Positions 1-12,623 of a DNA stretch of 64,000 nucleotides are shown piece after piece. Position numbers and translations under genes: made by a program. The stretch is taken from contig JACYXH010000446.1 in assembly GCA_026745465.1 (NCBI GenBank), positions 186,001 through 250,000 on the forward strand, given 5' to 3'. The DNA comes from Lota lota. Lineage: Eukaryota > Chordata > Actinopteri > Gadiformes > Lotidae. The notes below the pieces were generated by a model. That model was not told the origin of the DNA. It saw only the letters and a program-made list of their open reading frames with translations, and searched no databases. Position 1 is the stretch's first letter. Every line of letters begins with the position of its first letter.

Positions 1-69
1 CTGATCAGTGACCCACATTCACAAGTCAATCACACGGCCCCCATTCCTTTCCCTTGATCTTGACCTCTA

Positions 70-74
70 ACCCC

Positions 75-105
<31 letters not shown>

Positions 106-112
106 ACACACA
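70..112. repeat. Poly-C followed by (CA)n
   Basis: About 21 C followed directly by about 11 CA units. The same poly-C/(CA)n composite recurs at 4,844-4,893 and 47,763-47,941. Confidence 0.95.
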
Positions 113-499
113 CCCTTGCCCACACACTTTTGATTCCAATCAGTGACCCCTTGCACTGCCACACACACACACACACCTCCTGCGTCTGCGGTGACGCATG
201 TGAGACGCCTCGCTACACTCACTTGAGTACAAGCGAGGGTCAACTGGAATGTCAAGATTACAAAAAGGTACATTAACCACAGATCACTCTGTGGTTATGA
301 TTATGACGTTGTTTTCATTCAATTAAATTAGTAGATACAAGAGAAACATATTTCATTAAAATACTCTGATAGTAAGAGTATGTTTTAATATATGAAGTCT
401 CATTAACTATTTTAAATTACTGCTGATTTTTTGGTTTTGTTGGCAGTTGGTTCTCCACTGCTGAGGCAAATATTTGTTGCTGAATCATTCAACAAAGAA

Positions 500-582
500 T
501 GTCAGAAGTGGGATTCGAACCCACGCCTCCAGGGGAGACTGCGACCTGAACGCAGTGCCTTAGACCGCTCGGCCATCCTGAC
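500..582 (-). tRNA. tRNA-Leu (anticodon CAG), copy 1
   Basis: The 83-nt gene reads on the minus strand from 582. It has a GTCAGGA/TTCTGAC acceptor stem, a TGGCCGAGCGG A box, anticodon loop TTCAGGT (anticodon CAG), a long class II variable arm, a GGTTCGAATCC B box and discriminator A at 500. It differs from copies 2 and 3 by one base just before the anticodon stem (A instead of G in 'GGCRCTGCG'). No run of four T follows closely; the nearest T-rich stretch is TTCTTTG. Confidence 0.95.
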
Positions 583-917
583 ATAGGAGCACCTGTCAGT
601 TTGCTTCTTACGTGGTCTGAATATATCAGGTGTCCAGACCTCTGAGGCCAAGGGGTTTGCTAACGGTTCCCAGAGCTCAGACCAAACGTGGTGAAGTACT
701 GTTTCGTTTTAAACCTACACATATCCTAGCTTGAACACCCCCCCCCCCCCCCCCCCCCAAAACCACTCACACTGGCTCTATTGCTAACGCTTGAACACAC
801 CCCCAGGGGGTGTGTGACTAGCTAACATGCTAACTTGGCTAAAACTTCTCTTCACTGCCTCATCTCAAAGCCACTCACTGTGTTCTTATTGTGTGTCATA
901 GTGTACGACTATCATTA

Positions 918-919
<2 letters not shown>

Positions 920-980
<61 letters not shown>
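920..980. repeat. (CT)n microsatellite of tandem unit 1
   Basis: About 30 uninterrupted CT units, present in units 1 and 2 of the tRNA array and absent from unit 3. Confidence 0.95.
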
Positions 981-984
<4 letters not shown>

Positions 985-1366
985 CATTTATGAAGCATGC
1001 ATGCAATGTTCTGTAAAACCTTTCTTTGTCAATACCAAGAGGAGATTTCCCTTTTATCCTGACATTTATCTTCTCTGACTCAAATCATTACTTGATGTAT
1101 ATTTCTCATGCGGGTGTCTTTAAAATATTGAACTTAACAACAAAGTTAAATTAACCACAGATTACTCAGTGGTTATGATTATGACATTGTTTTCATTCAA
1201 TTAAATTAGTACATACAAGAGAAACATATTTCATTAAAATACTCTATATGGAAAATTCTACATATTATTTCTCATTGACTATTTTCAATGACTGCAGATT
1301 CTTTGGTTTTGTTGGCAGTTGGCACTGCTGAGGCAAATATTTGTTGCTGAATCATTCAACAAAGAA

Positions 1367-1449
1367 TGTCAGAAGTGGGATTCGAACCCACGCCTCCAGG
1401 GGAGACTGCGACCTGAACGCAGCGCCTTAGACCGCTCGGCCATCCTGAC
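1367..1449 (-). tRNA. tRNA-Leu (anticodon CAG), copy 2
   Basis: An 83-nt tRNA on the minus strand in the second tandem unit. It has the same A box, B box, CAG anticodon and long variable arm as copy 1, with the G form of the base before the anticodon stem, as I recall for vertebrate tRNA-Leu-CAG. The flanks are nearly identical to those of the other copies. Confidence 0.96.
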
Positions 1450-1778
1450 ATAGGAGCACCTGTCAGTTTGCTTCTTACGTGGTCTGAATATATCAGGTGT
1501 CCAGACCTCTGAGGCCAAGGGGTTTGCTAACGGTTCCCAGAGCTCAGACCAAACGTGGTGAAGTACTGTTTTGTTTTAAACCTACACATATCCTAGCTTA
1601 ACACCCCCCCCCCCCCCCCAAAACCACTCACACTGGCTCTATTGCTAACGCTTGAACACACCCCCAGGGGGTGTGTGACTAGCTAACATGCTAACTTGGC
1701 TAAAACTTCTCTTCACTGCCTCATCTCAAAGCCACTCACTGTGTTCTTATTGTGTGTCATAGTGTACGACTATCATTA

Positions 1779-1903
<125 letters not shown>

Positions 1904-2285
1904 CATTTATGAAGCATGCATGCAATGTTCTGTAAAACCTTTCTTTGTCAATACCAAGAGGAGATTTCCCTTTTATCCTGACATTTATCTTCTCTGACTG
2001 AAATCATTACTTGATGTATATTTCTCATGCGGGTGTCTTTAAAATATTGAACTTAACAATAAAGTTACATTAACCACATATTACTCAGTGGTTATGATTA
2101 TGACATTGTTTTCATTCAATTAAATTAGTACATACAAGAGAAACATATTTCATTAAAATACTCTATATGGAAAATTCTACATATTATTTCTCATTGACTA
2201 TTTTCAATGACTGCAGATTCTTTGGTTTTGTTGGCAGTTGGCACTGCTGAGGCAAATATTTGTTGCTGAATCATTCAACAAAGAA

Positions 2286-2368
2286 TGTCAGAAGTGGGAT
2301 TCGAACCCACGCCTCCAGGGGAGACTGCGACCTGAACGCAGCGCCTTAGACCGCTCGGCCATCCTGAC
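2286..2368 (-). tRNA. tRNA-Leu (anticodon CAG), copy 3
   Basis: An 83-nt tRNA identical in body to copy 2, in the third and most diverged tandem unit. The 5' flank differs slightly (cagcaact instead of gagcacct). The cloverleaf and both internal promoter boxes are intact, so it should be transcribable by RNA polymerase III. Confidence 0.96.
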
Positions 2369-2590
2369 ATAGCAGCAACTGTCAGTTTGCTTCTTACATG
2401 GTCTGAACATAACAAGTGTCTAGACCTCTGAGGTCAACCAGAACCGGTTCGCTAACGGTTCCCAGAGCTCAGATCAAACGTGGTGAAGTACTGTTTAGTT
2501 ACTGGCTCAAATGCTAACCCTAGCCTTGCTTGACACCTACCCCAAAAGCACTCACACTGGCTCTAATGCTAACCCTAGCCATAGTGTGTC

Positions 2591-2757
2591 TAATACTACT
2601 CATAAAAAGAAAATAGTGTCTGACTGACTTTTACAATTAAATTAACTTAAACATATCAATATTAAACAATACAGACACCGATTCCTCCATAAAGGGAAAG
2701 TTGGTTGGGCAGAGTAACCAGGTTCTCGTGTGCATTTAAATGTACTGACTGTAACTC

Positions 2758-2790
<33 letters not shown>

Positions 2791-2894
2791 CATCATCATC
2801 AACCCACTCACCCCTCGGCCCCTCTGTGGGTATGTAAATTAGGCGAACCCTGCAGGAAAACATCTTCTCCGCTGCTGTCAAGACTCGAGACTTC

Positions 2895-2948
<54 letters not shown>

Positions 2949-3420
2949 ACTTAGTGCAGTCTCGTGGTGTCCTGGTACAGTGACTGCGTCGCCTGTCCCC
3001 CACCAGAGAGTGAGAGCGAGAGAGTGAGAGCGAGAGAGTGAGAGCGAGAGAGAGAGAGTGAGAGAGAGAGAGAGAGAGACCATTCATCCCAGGCTGCAAG
3101 TCCGGCCATATGCTGAGGGCCAAGGGCCAGTCTAGCCCTCACACACAAACACACTGAGAAGCGCTGCGCTGAGTCTAGCTGCGGACTCGTCGGCCGTTAC
3201 TGCGACAACACAACACATAAGCAGCCCATTGTGACGCTGGTTCCAGCGCCACATGATATCCCACTGCCCCGAGTGCTCTTCGGCACGGGTGCTTCTGTAT
3301 ATTCTCGCCATACGACAACACAGCACACAGATATTTCCTTGTTGGGACGCTCCATCCTCGCTCCCTCTATCCCTCCCTCCCTTGCTCCCTCTCTCCCTCC
3401 CCCACCCTCTCTTTATTAAA
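2591..3420. repeat. Microsatellite cluster: (GAT)n, (GT)n, (GAGA)n
   Basis: No gene is visible. The stretch holds (GAT)n near 2,760-2,790, a (GT)n tract of about 25 units near 2,899-2,946, and a GAGA/GAGC repeat near 3,006-3,079. The open frames here are translations of these repeats. Confidence 0.85.
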
Positions 3421-3929
3421 TTGTTTTCTGCTATAGTCTTGCTGTAAGTCTTTGTCTCACATTAGTTCTCGCCCTTTTTGTCCATCTTGTTAAAAATGTT
3501 TTGGTAAAGTATTGCATGTTCCATTTGATAATCTGTTAGCATTTAAAACACTTCAAACGCATAAAAAGAAGAAGAAAAACATTAGCATTTTTTAGAGTAG
3601 ATTTCAACACAGGAAATGACACGAGAGGACCACCATGATAACATGATAACACCTCCTGCTGCACGAGGTCCCGGCCATGCAGACACGCACACACACACTG
3701 GCCAAGGGATAGGATTCTAAACTCTTCCATTGAACCCTGCTGTGTCCTGCATCTAGCAAGCTGTGATGGGGTCTCCACCAGAGCCTTTAACCAGGTTAAA
3801 CTGCTTCAACACACTTAAATGTTAATTGCCAACCCTCCCCCACTCAACTTAAAAAAAGTCGATTTGTGAATGTATGTGAGTACCTTCTATATACATTTGC
3901 ATTTGCTGAGACCCTCCATTTTAAACATA

Positions 3930-4400
3930 TATTCAACACGCAACACACACACAACAAGACACAGACACACAACCCAACATAAACAAACATGACACAAACC
4001 CACAACATGACACAAACACACAACATGACAAACACACAACACAAACACACAACCCAAAACAAACACACAACACGACATAAGCACACAACCGAACAAACAC
4101 ACAGCATGACAAACACTACATGACACAAACACAACACAACAAACACACAACCCAACACAAACACACAACCCGACACAAACACACAACCCAACACAAACAC
4201 ACAACACAACCCAACACAAACACACAACACGACACATACACAACCCAACACAAACACACAACATGACACAAACACACTACATGACACAAACACACAACAC
4301 GACAAACACACAACCCAACACAAACACAAAACATGACCAAAACACAACATTACACAAACACACAACCCAACATCACAATACGACACATACACACAACACG
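3930..4400. repeat. Degenerate minisatellite of CAACACAAACA-type units
   Basis: Nearly 470 bp are built from variants of 'acacaacccaacacaaac', with units about 10-21 bp long. The stretch has almost no T on the plus strand, so it is strongly strand-asymmetric. The long Cys/Val-rich minus-strand open frame across it is a repeat translation. Confidence 0.85.
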
Positions 4401-4849
4401 AGGAGGAGAGCAGATCATATGAGCGACTGGAGAAATGTGAGTGGTGTCACATTGCTTGTGTGACAAAGCCAGGAAACTGAGCATCTCCAAGGCACACAAA
4501 GGGCCCCAACGTGCCCCCGGGGGCCCTCAAAGTGTCTAAATAGCTGTGCTTCTTTCACAGCTCATCAGAATGGTCCCATTCGTTTAAAAGGACAGTGTCA
4601 AGCGTTGTAAACAAACGACCGTCCTTGTGTTTGAACCATCTCACTGTGTTTGCTTCAGCCAAACACAGCGAGAGAAACAGTTGATGCTTGTGGATTCAAA
4701 ACACCAGAGCTCTGTTAAAGTTGCTGTTTAATTAGTTCAACCTACTTTAATGCGATTGCAAGAACAAAAAACTCTAACTTCCATTTCCTCCAGATGGATG
4801 TGATAACACCACACGCTCGGGGTTCCAAAGTCAGTCAAAATACCCCCCC

Positions 4850-4896
<47 letters not shown>

Positions 4897-6142
4897 AACT
4901 AAGTTTGGTATGCCAAACTTTAATTCGACCACGTCTGTTAGAAATCAGACTTCTAGACATTCTTTGATTTCCTATCGCTTGTGAAACCTGACCAAGTGTT
5001 CCCTCAACACAGAACATACATTTATCTCTGCGGTTTGATTTCCTATGTGGTTTCTTTTTTTAAAGGAAAGACATCTGCTCCTGGGTTTAATTAAACTCAA
5101 CCGGCATTCAAACCGAAAAAGTTCTTCAAAAGTAGAGAAAGACACATGGTGATGACATAATTTTCTGTTTCATTCCAACTGTTAGTCCCACACATATTTC
5201 AATGAGCTAGTTTTCATAAAAATAGTATTTACTGTCTAGGGAATGGTTTTATATATATATATATATATATACACACATAAAGACAATACGATACTCCTCC
5301 GGCCTAAAATCAATCCTACTGTAAAATAAAATGTGCATTCATGTTCTCCCTTTCAAGAGAACTCAATTGCAAAGCAAAGGACAGTATGGTCAGCAAAATA
5401 AATCCTAAATCCTTGTTGCCTGTCGCTTTTTCCAAACTGTTGGGTTTTATGGAGAAAAATCCCTCCCTAGTAAATAAACACTTCAGCAATTACAGTTGAG
5501 CCCAGTTGAGTTCCAAGTTGCAGTTAGAAAGCACACAGAAATACACTCACCACAGCGGCTGCTCTCCCCAGTCACTTCCAGAGGTTTACTGTTAGAAAGC
5601 TGGGTGCTCCAACTTTACTCAGCAGAATGAATGGGAAACAATGCACCCTTAAGTCAGGGGGGAGGGAGGGGAGGGAGGGGAGAGAGGAGGGGTAGGGGCG
5701 TCCGGCAGACATGAAATCACAAGGAGCTGCCAGGAGAAGAAACCACAGGCGTGACGTCCACACTAGCAGGGTGGAGTCCCTTTCTCGCGCTCTCTCTCTC
5801 TCTGAGTTCTGTTCTCCCTCTCCTTTCTTTCTCTCTCTCTCTCTCTCTCTCCTCTTTATCTCCATGTCCTGCTTTCTCCCTATCTCCCTCGCTGAGTTCT
5901 GTTCTCCCTCTCTCTCCTTGATATCGCTCTCTCCCTCTGGTATTAGCTTAGAGATAGTTAAGTTCAGGTTAGAGACGGTTAAGTTTAGGTAATGGATTAG
6001 AGATGGTTGAGATCTCTCCCTCTCCCTTTCTCTCTAGCTCTGTCACTCTCTCTCTCTCTTGCTCAATTTGTGTCATTTTCTACCCCTCTCTCCCTTTCTC
6101 TCTCTCTGACTCACAAGTTCAAATAAGCCAGAGTAAGAGTAA

Positions 6143-6177
<35 letters not shown>

Positions 6178-7739
6178 GCATGAGTATGTGTGTGCGTGAA
6201 AGACCATGTGGGTGTTTCTGTTGGCTTGTGTGTGCATGGTTGGGAGTGATTTTATGGGTGAGTCAGTTCGTACCTCTGAGATTGATGAGTTTGTAAAGTA
6301 TTTGTGAATGAGTGTGAATGAGTGTGAATGAATGAATCATTTTGTGAGCATGTGTGTGTGTGTGTGTGTGTTTTAGGCAGCTGAGTATCAGGGATAGACA
6401 ATGGAATTGTCTATACACATTTATCAAATGAGTGGTTCATTGTGTTGTGTATTTTGTATGCCTGACACACAGACCATGCTATGATAAAGATAATTAAGTC
6501 AATAATAATTCATATTACTCACCTACCCACATTTTAAACCATAGTCAAACAGGCTTTAAATAGAACCACAATGTCTTATGGGAAATCGGTGGGCATATAT
6601 AGGTATACTAATAGTAATATACCATACATTTCTGTATATTAATGTAATCAGCCGCACATATTCACCACAGGGTGGCAGCAAATAGCAACTCTGTGATAAT
6701 ACTCCTTGATAATCATTCCACTGGTTAGCCAGCAGTGACCAACTGTCAGTCAAAGTAGGCATTGTAACAACCTGTCAATAGCGTTACGTTAAACATGACA
6801 AATAAAAAATATATTATTAAATAAGAAAATATATAAAATATTTAAAAAAAATAAGAATGGAATTATACAAATATACTATACATAATATATACATGTATTC
6901 TGTAAGTAAATACATAATATATACATGTATTCTGTAAGTGGTATGTGGAGGTGGGACAGGAACTTTAACACACTTAACACATTACTGCATGCCATTTGCG
7001 GTATTAAGCGCATGTGTGGCTCCGGTAGAGTTGCACTATTGCAGTCTCCTAAACGTGTCGCGTCTTTCCATATCATTGAGGAATTAGTCCAATGTCAATG
7101 ACCCTTTCCCCTGATCGAACGCCACCACAGACAGAGGATTAGGATTGAGGGAAATCCTTTGTGTGTGCTGAAGACGAGGAAAAAGGCAGGAGGTGGGGGA
7201 CAAGGAAGAGGAGCAGGAGGACGAGTGGGAGGCATAGAGGAGTAGGAAGATGAGGAGGAAGATGAGAAGGAGGAAGATGAGCAGGAGGAAGAGGAGCAGG
7301 AGGAGGAAGAAGAGTGTAGATGAATTGTGTTTAAATAATCTGTGATGTGCAGTCTGCTAAGAGTTAAGAGCAACGCTGCTGCCTGCTGTGCCGCTGTATA
7401 CTGTTATGATATGATACATATTTAATAATGATTGTATAAGCACTATAATGTTTATATGAATCTTGTTGTTTGTCATGAATGCTGCAATATTATGCCCCAT
7501 GGCACCTATGGGTGTCTGGGGCATCAGATGCCACAGAGGGCAGCGTTTCCGCACGGTTTCACAACAATGGCAGACTGACCCATCGTGGTCCGTGCGCGGG
7601 GGAACACGGGCGTGCGGGAGGGGATTCTCATGAGCTCACGTCACCGCCACTGCCAACCCCATCACTCCACACGTGTGACCTCTGACCCCCACGGAGGGAA
7701 ATCTACCTTGAAACAATGCTGTGTGTGCATGTGTTTCAG

Positions 7740-7775
<36 letters not shown>

Positions 7776-8740
7776 GTTTGTGCATGTGTGTCCGTACAAT
7801 TAGTATCACTAGGAACATTGGTGAGCACAGAGCAGGGACGTCACCTTGCATTAATGATGTTTTCTATACTGTTTCAGATTTTTCCTGTTGAATAAAAGCA
7901 GTTTCTCATTCAACACCTGATGCATACTAACGCAAAAATTCACGACACTTAACATGTTAGTTAGTTAGTTCGTACAAACCCAAGTACAAACCATAGACTG
8001 ATAGGGGCCAAACCCTGGGAATGGTGTTTCAAGAAGCCAAACCCTAGTAGTTGTAGTGGTAGTAGTAGTTATACTGCATTATTAATAAAAGTGTGGTAGT
8101 TATTATTCTTTTCCAGAATTTCTCGTCTGGGATCAATAAAGTCCTCAGTAAAATCAGTCAAATCAATAAAATATACTCTCTTATCTTGATTTATTATCTT
8201 TGATCTCCAGAACTTGAAACCAAGATCTAGCAAGCGATTCAATTCTACTCCGCATATTACATGCTTGTATGCCTGGAAAGTACACAACAACCACTCGTCT
8301 TTGTGTTGTCTTCGCATGCTTGCGTGCGTTTGGTCGCGTATCTGTGAGTTACCCAGGGTGGTGTCTGTAGATTGACAGCCGCTATGACCAGCCCCCTGTC
8401 GCGAACAGGAAGTGTGTTTGAAGCCGAGCGCATCCGACCGTGCCCTCAGTGCTAAGTGGGTTTTGACGGTTTTGACAAGTCTCCCGAATGACTGAGGGTT
8501 TGACAGGGAAGGGAGCGAGGGAGCCATGTGACTGGCAGACGGCCAGTCAGTCAGAGATATATGTCGAGCTGCATAGAAAATACCTGGCTTTGAGTGTTTG
8601 GGCATTAGCCAGGCCTGGACCACCTTAGCACAATGCTAATATTGCATTTGTTCTTGACACCAGACATTAGTGCCTAGCACAGATCATTGGTGCTGTCGTC
8701 GGCTGAATGTGGAAATGAGAGCGCAGAAAACAAAAAGCAA
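4401..8740. other. Intergenic, no gene seen
   Basis: Contains poly-C/(CA)n at 4,844-4,893, (TA)n near 5,252-5,271, CT-rich blocks at 5,780-6,110, (GT)n near 6,148-6,174 and 7,744-7,774, a GGA-rich block at 7,170-7,315, and a short LINE-tail-like motif near 8,120-8,150. The 184-codon minus-strand open frame at 8,069-8,623 has no recognisable domain and overlaps that motif, so it is not called as a gene. Confidence 0.6.
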
Positions 8741-8748
8741 CAAAGACA

Positions 8749-8872
8749 ATTTATTGATGAAGAACCTAAACTAACCTAAATAAATGCACAAGAGGGTGGC
8801 CAACCTCTAATGAATGTATTTGTTTTAGTTTAGGTTCTTCATCAATAAATTCATTAGAGGATGGCCAACCTG
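8749..8872. repeat. Nested inverted repeat with perfect 25-bp arms
   Basis: Arms at 8,749-8,773 and 8,826-8,850 are perfect reverse complements. A second set is nested with them: 'cctctaatgaat' (8,804-8,815) is complementary to 8,849-8,860, and 'tggccaacct' occurs directly on both sides. No transposase-like frame lies between the arms. Confidence 0.85.
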
Positions 8873-10727
8873 AACATATTTCGCATTATTAATCTACATC
8901 AGTTTATTTACGTTGTTGCTACTGCTATCGTTTTCATATCATATCTTTCTTACAATAGTTTTCCTTACACCAACTGCTTACCGCTGTGTTGATTCCGTGA
9001 CTTCTATTGTTCAGCAGAGTGCTCTGCAAACAGTAAGAGAGAGTGAGACTCGATGTGTTCTGTGTCAACACCAAGCGGAGGTTTACATCCAGACCTGGTA
9101 GGACTGAATTGGATGAAGATACCAGAGGCAGGGCAAGAAGACACCAGGCCTTTTGTCCAGACCGTCTAATCCCCCAAATCTGCTCTGCTGGAATTAAACA
9201 TTAGGGCCCGTATATCAAAGAGAGATCTACCGCCCAGACAAATTTCCGTGATATATATGCAAAATAAAAAAATCATCCCCCCCCCAGGAACATCGTAGAC
9301 AAAGAAATATGTCATATTTGCGTATATATTCTGGACGAAAGAATAAGTACTCAAACGTTGTACAAAAGTACAAAATCAAATTTTTGTTGAATAGATTTGG
9401 TTTGCTCTTATTGCCTGCCTTATCTTACCGAATGCAGACGTGCCAACCAGCCCTGCACTCTGGTTGTGTAGGGTTTGTGTTGAAGCCTCCTGTGTGGATG
9501 AGATCTATGCGTTGCAACATGTTTAATTCATTGCTTCAATAAAACGAAGACCTTGGGATTAACATGCTGCAGCATCCACACGTGACACGAACACTCTGTG
9601 TATCTGTCTGTTGAAGAGATTGTGTGTGTGTGTGTGTGTGTGTGTGAGAGTGAGTGAGTAAGTGAGTGAGATAGATAGAGGGGTGTAGAGGTGTTCACTA
9701 CCTACTCATAAAAGTATTAAATTATCACCTCAACCACCCCAAATAACATGTTGGTTACAGCACAAAACAAGTGGGAAATAATTTGGAGAGAAAGTAAAAA
9801 ATAAATAGAGAATGAAAAACATTTATGACCTCAAGACCTTTTTTCGAAATTAATTACACATCCAATATAATAGTGGATTGCCTTAATGTAAACAAATAAG
9901 TAGCAAATTAAACAAGTTAGTAGCTAGTGAAAAGTAGCCAATGGCAATTTTAAACTAGCCAGCGGCTACTGATGCTAAGTTTGTCGCATAGCAGTCTGTG
10001 AATTGTTCTAATTTCATGAAGCATGTTTAATTGAGAGGTGGTGAAGCCACCCACCCAAGTGATTTGGGCTAGGGCCTTCTAAATTATCAATCCAGTGGTA
10101 GACACTCGTCTTCCCGGGACAAAACAAAAATGCCGTCAATCAAGCATTAAATGATTCTGGGGGTCCGGAATGAGGCCATGCAGCACGTCTATTTTTAGTC
10201 TGGAACTTATCTACAATTTAAACGGATTAGAGACCATTCTAGAAACTATAGCCATGTAATACTGTAATAATGGACTGCAATGAATGCATTTCCTGCTCTT
10301 GCAACAACTGTGTGAGGTGGCCAATCAGAAGAAACTCAGAAAATCAGAAGATTTTTTTCATCTTGATCGCATGTTCTTTTGGTTTGGCAACCAACGATGC
10401 CAAACCAAATCTTCTCCCTACCTCGCTTTCTTTCGGTCTCTCTCCGTCCTCCCCGCCTCTCTCTCCTACCTTATGTCTCCCCCCCCCCCCCCCCCCCCCC
10501 CACTCCTCTCTCATTCAGTAAAGGTTAACAGGCCCATGGTCGTCTTGATACAACATCACCCAGGGGGCCGCATCCTATCACCACGTGATACTCTTCAAAT
10601 GTTCTGAGGGCCCGGCTCGCTGATTACACGTGCCTCTTTTGACAACCACCCCCACAGACCTCACCGCCCACCTCCCCACAGGGAGCAGACAACAACACCC
10701 CCTGTCCAACTCAATTATCTCCCCTGT

Positions 10728-11305
10728 GTGGCTCTCCTCCTCCACCTGTCCTCCTCCTCCTTCATCTGTTCCCCGACTCCTGCTCCTCCTCCAACTCTCC
10801 TCCTCAACCCCTCATCCTCCATTTCTGCCTTTCCTCTTCCAACTCTTCTCCTCCTCCCTCTTTATCCTCTCTTCTTCTCCTCTTCCACCAATACCTCCTC
10901 CTTATCCTTCTCCTTCTCCTCCTCCTCCTCCTCCTCCTCCTCCTCCTCCTCCTCCTCCTCTTCCACCACCTCCTCCTCCTCTCATCCCCTTCTCCACCTC
11001 TTCCTCATTCTCCTCTACTCTTCCTCCTCATCTCCACTATTTCCCCCTCTCCAACTTTTCCTCATTCTCCTTCACAACTTTTTCCTCCTCGTCCTCCTCC
11101 TTGTCCACCACCACCAACCCCTCCTCTTCCTCTCCCCATTCTCATCTCCAACTCGTCCTCCCTGCACTCATTCCCTCCTCCTCCTCCTCTTTTTCTCCTC
11201 CAACTATCCCTCTCTCCTCTCCCCTCCACCTCTCCTGGTCCCCCCTCCTCATCCTTCCACCTCTCCCCTTCTCCTCCATCTGCACCTCCTCCTCTATTCC
11301 TCTAT
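10728..11305. repeat. Long CTC/TCC-rich polypyrimidine tract
   Basis: About 580 bp almost free of G on the plus strand, built from ctc, tcc and ctt units with a pure CTC core around 10,913-10,960. The Ser/Pro-rich open frames here in several frames are low-complexity artefacts. Confidence 0.9.
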
Positions 11306-12532
11306 AGTTCCAAATGCATCCCTCCACTGAGCATATTAATGGCTAAAGCCCTTAATGGCTGCTAACCGTCACTAGCCAACCATGCTCTGACTTCATAAGA
11401 ACTGCATGAGAGCCTAGAGCCAATCAGAACGCAGGCAGGAATGGAAGGAAGTAATAGCGCAGGTCATCCTTTTATTTTATTTTATTTTCTTTCTTTCTTT
11501 AATATCTTTGGGGAGGATAACAAACTCCAACGGCCAATTAAGTGGGCGAGCACTACCAACAGTCTTGCACTGCATTTTAAGTCAAGTTAACTTTATTTAA
11601 AACTGCCCTCAAACACATTTGGGGTCTCAAAGGTATTCACTGAGCTGTGTTTCGTTCAGCTTGCAGGGCATTGTCACCTGGTCCCCATAATGAGTAAAAC
11701 TCTCATTGAGAAGGGACAGGACAAATTGCTACTTCTAAGCATGGCAGTGAATGCCATAGACAACAGTTGGGAAAAATTGCAACCCCGATATCATAATTAA
11801 CTTCAAATGAATCAAAACAAGGCAATACCTCACAATGAAAAGCAGTCAAAGTTAGGAAATTGCGATGCATTAAGAACAGGGTACACACTGACAGATGAAT
11901 AATGAGGTTTGATCATCACAACAAGTCAATTGAGGCTTAATGAAGAGTAAACAATCCTAGATATCTGCTATTCAGTGGTGTAGTGGTGTCTAGGTAGGTG
12001 ATGTACTGTGACATAATGGTGCCCTACTCTAATGTGTGCTATAACAGCTATTGTTAGGGTTCTGTTATAGTATGTAGGTTTCAGCCAACTTAAAGTATAC
12101 ATGCAAAGGGGGGGGAGTGGTCTGATAGCTAAAAACATGATCGGCCACTAATTCAACAGGAAGAAACTAAGTGGTTGCAGTGTACAAAATATAATTAGAT
12201 TTTTAATATTGCAGAGTTAAACCGTATGAAGTCATGCGAGCCAACTCCCAAATGAAAGTTTAATAATTAGAGAGAGAGATTAATTATTAATTCGCTGCCT
12301 GTAGAGAAGGAGGCTGCTACACCAAATTTACCACGATTGAAAAGATTATACTCGATACACACTAATATAAATAACCAAGCCATAAATAAGCGCACCAAGC
12401 TCATGCATCTGCCATCTCTTGGGTCTAGGGTCTCTAGCACGCCCCTGCATCTGGATTAATTAATATGCTTTACAAATCAAATAAGAAAATAGATTTAGAA
12501 CTCTGGTGCCTCAGTTCACTGCTATGTGGCTC

Positions 12533-12533
<1 letters not shown>

Positions 12534-12620
<87 letters not shown>
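12534..12620. repeat. (GA)n microsatellite
   Basis: About 43 GA units, followed by a short (TA)n tract near 12,645-12,658. Confidence 0.95.

Positions 12621-12623
<3 letters not shown>

Noticed and set aside
3844..4392. 182-codon Cys/Val-rich minus-strand frame
   Set aside because: Translation of a degenerate CAACACAAACA minisatellite.
8069..8623. 184-codon minus-strand open frame, the longest one not made of simple repeats
   Set aside because: No recognised domain, compositionally unremarkable, and its 3' part overlaps a LINE-tail-like motif (tctgggatcaataaagt). No splice or homology support.
10630..11330. Open frames of 225 and 200 codons, Ser/Pro/Leu-rich
   Set aside because: They arise from the CTC/TCC polypyrimidine tract and are open in several frames at once.
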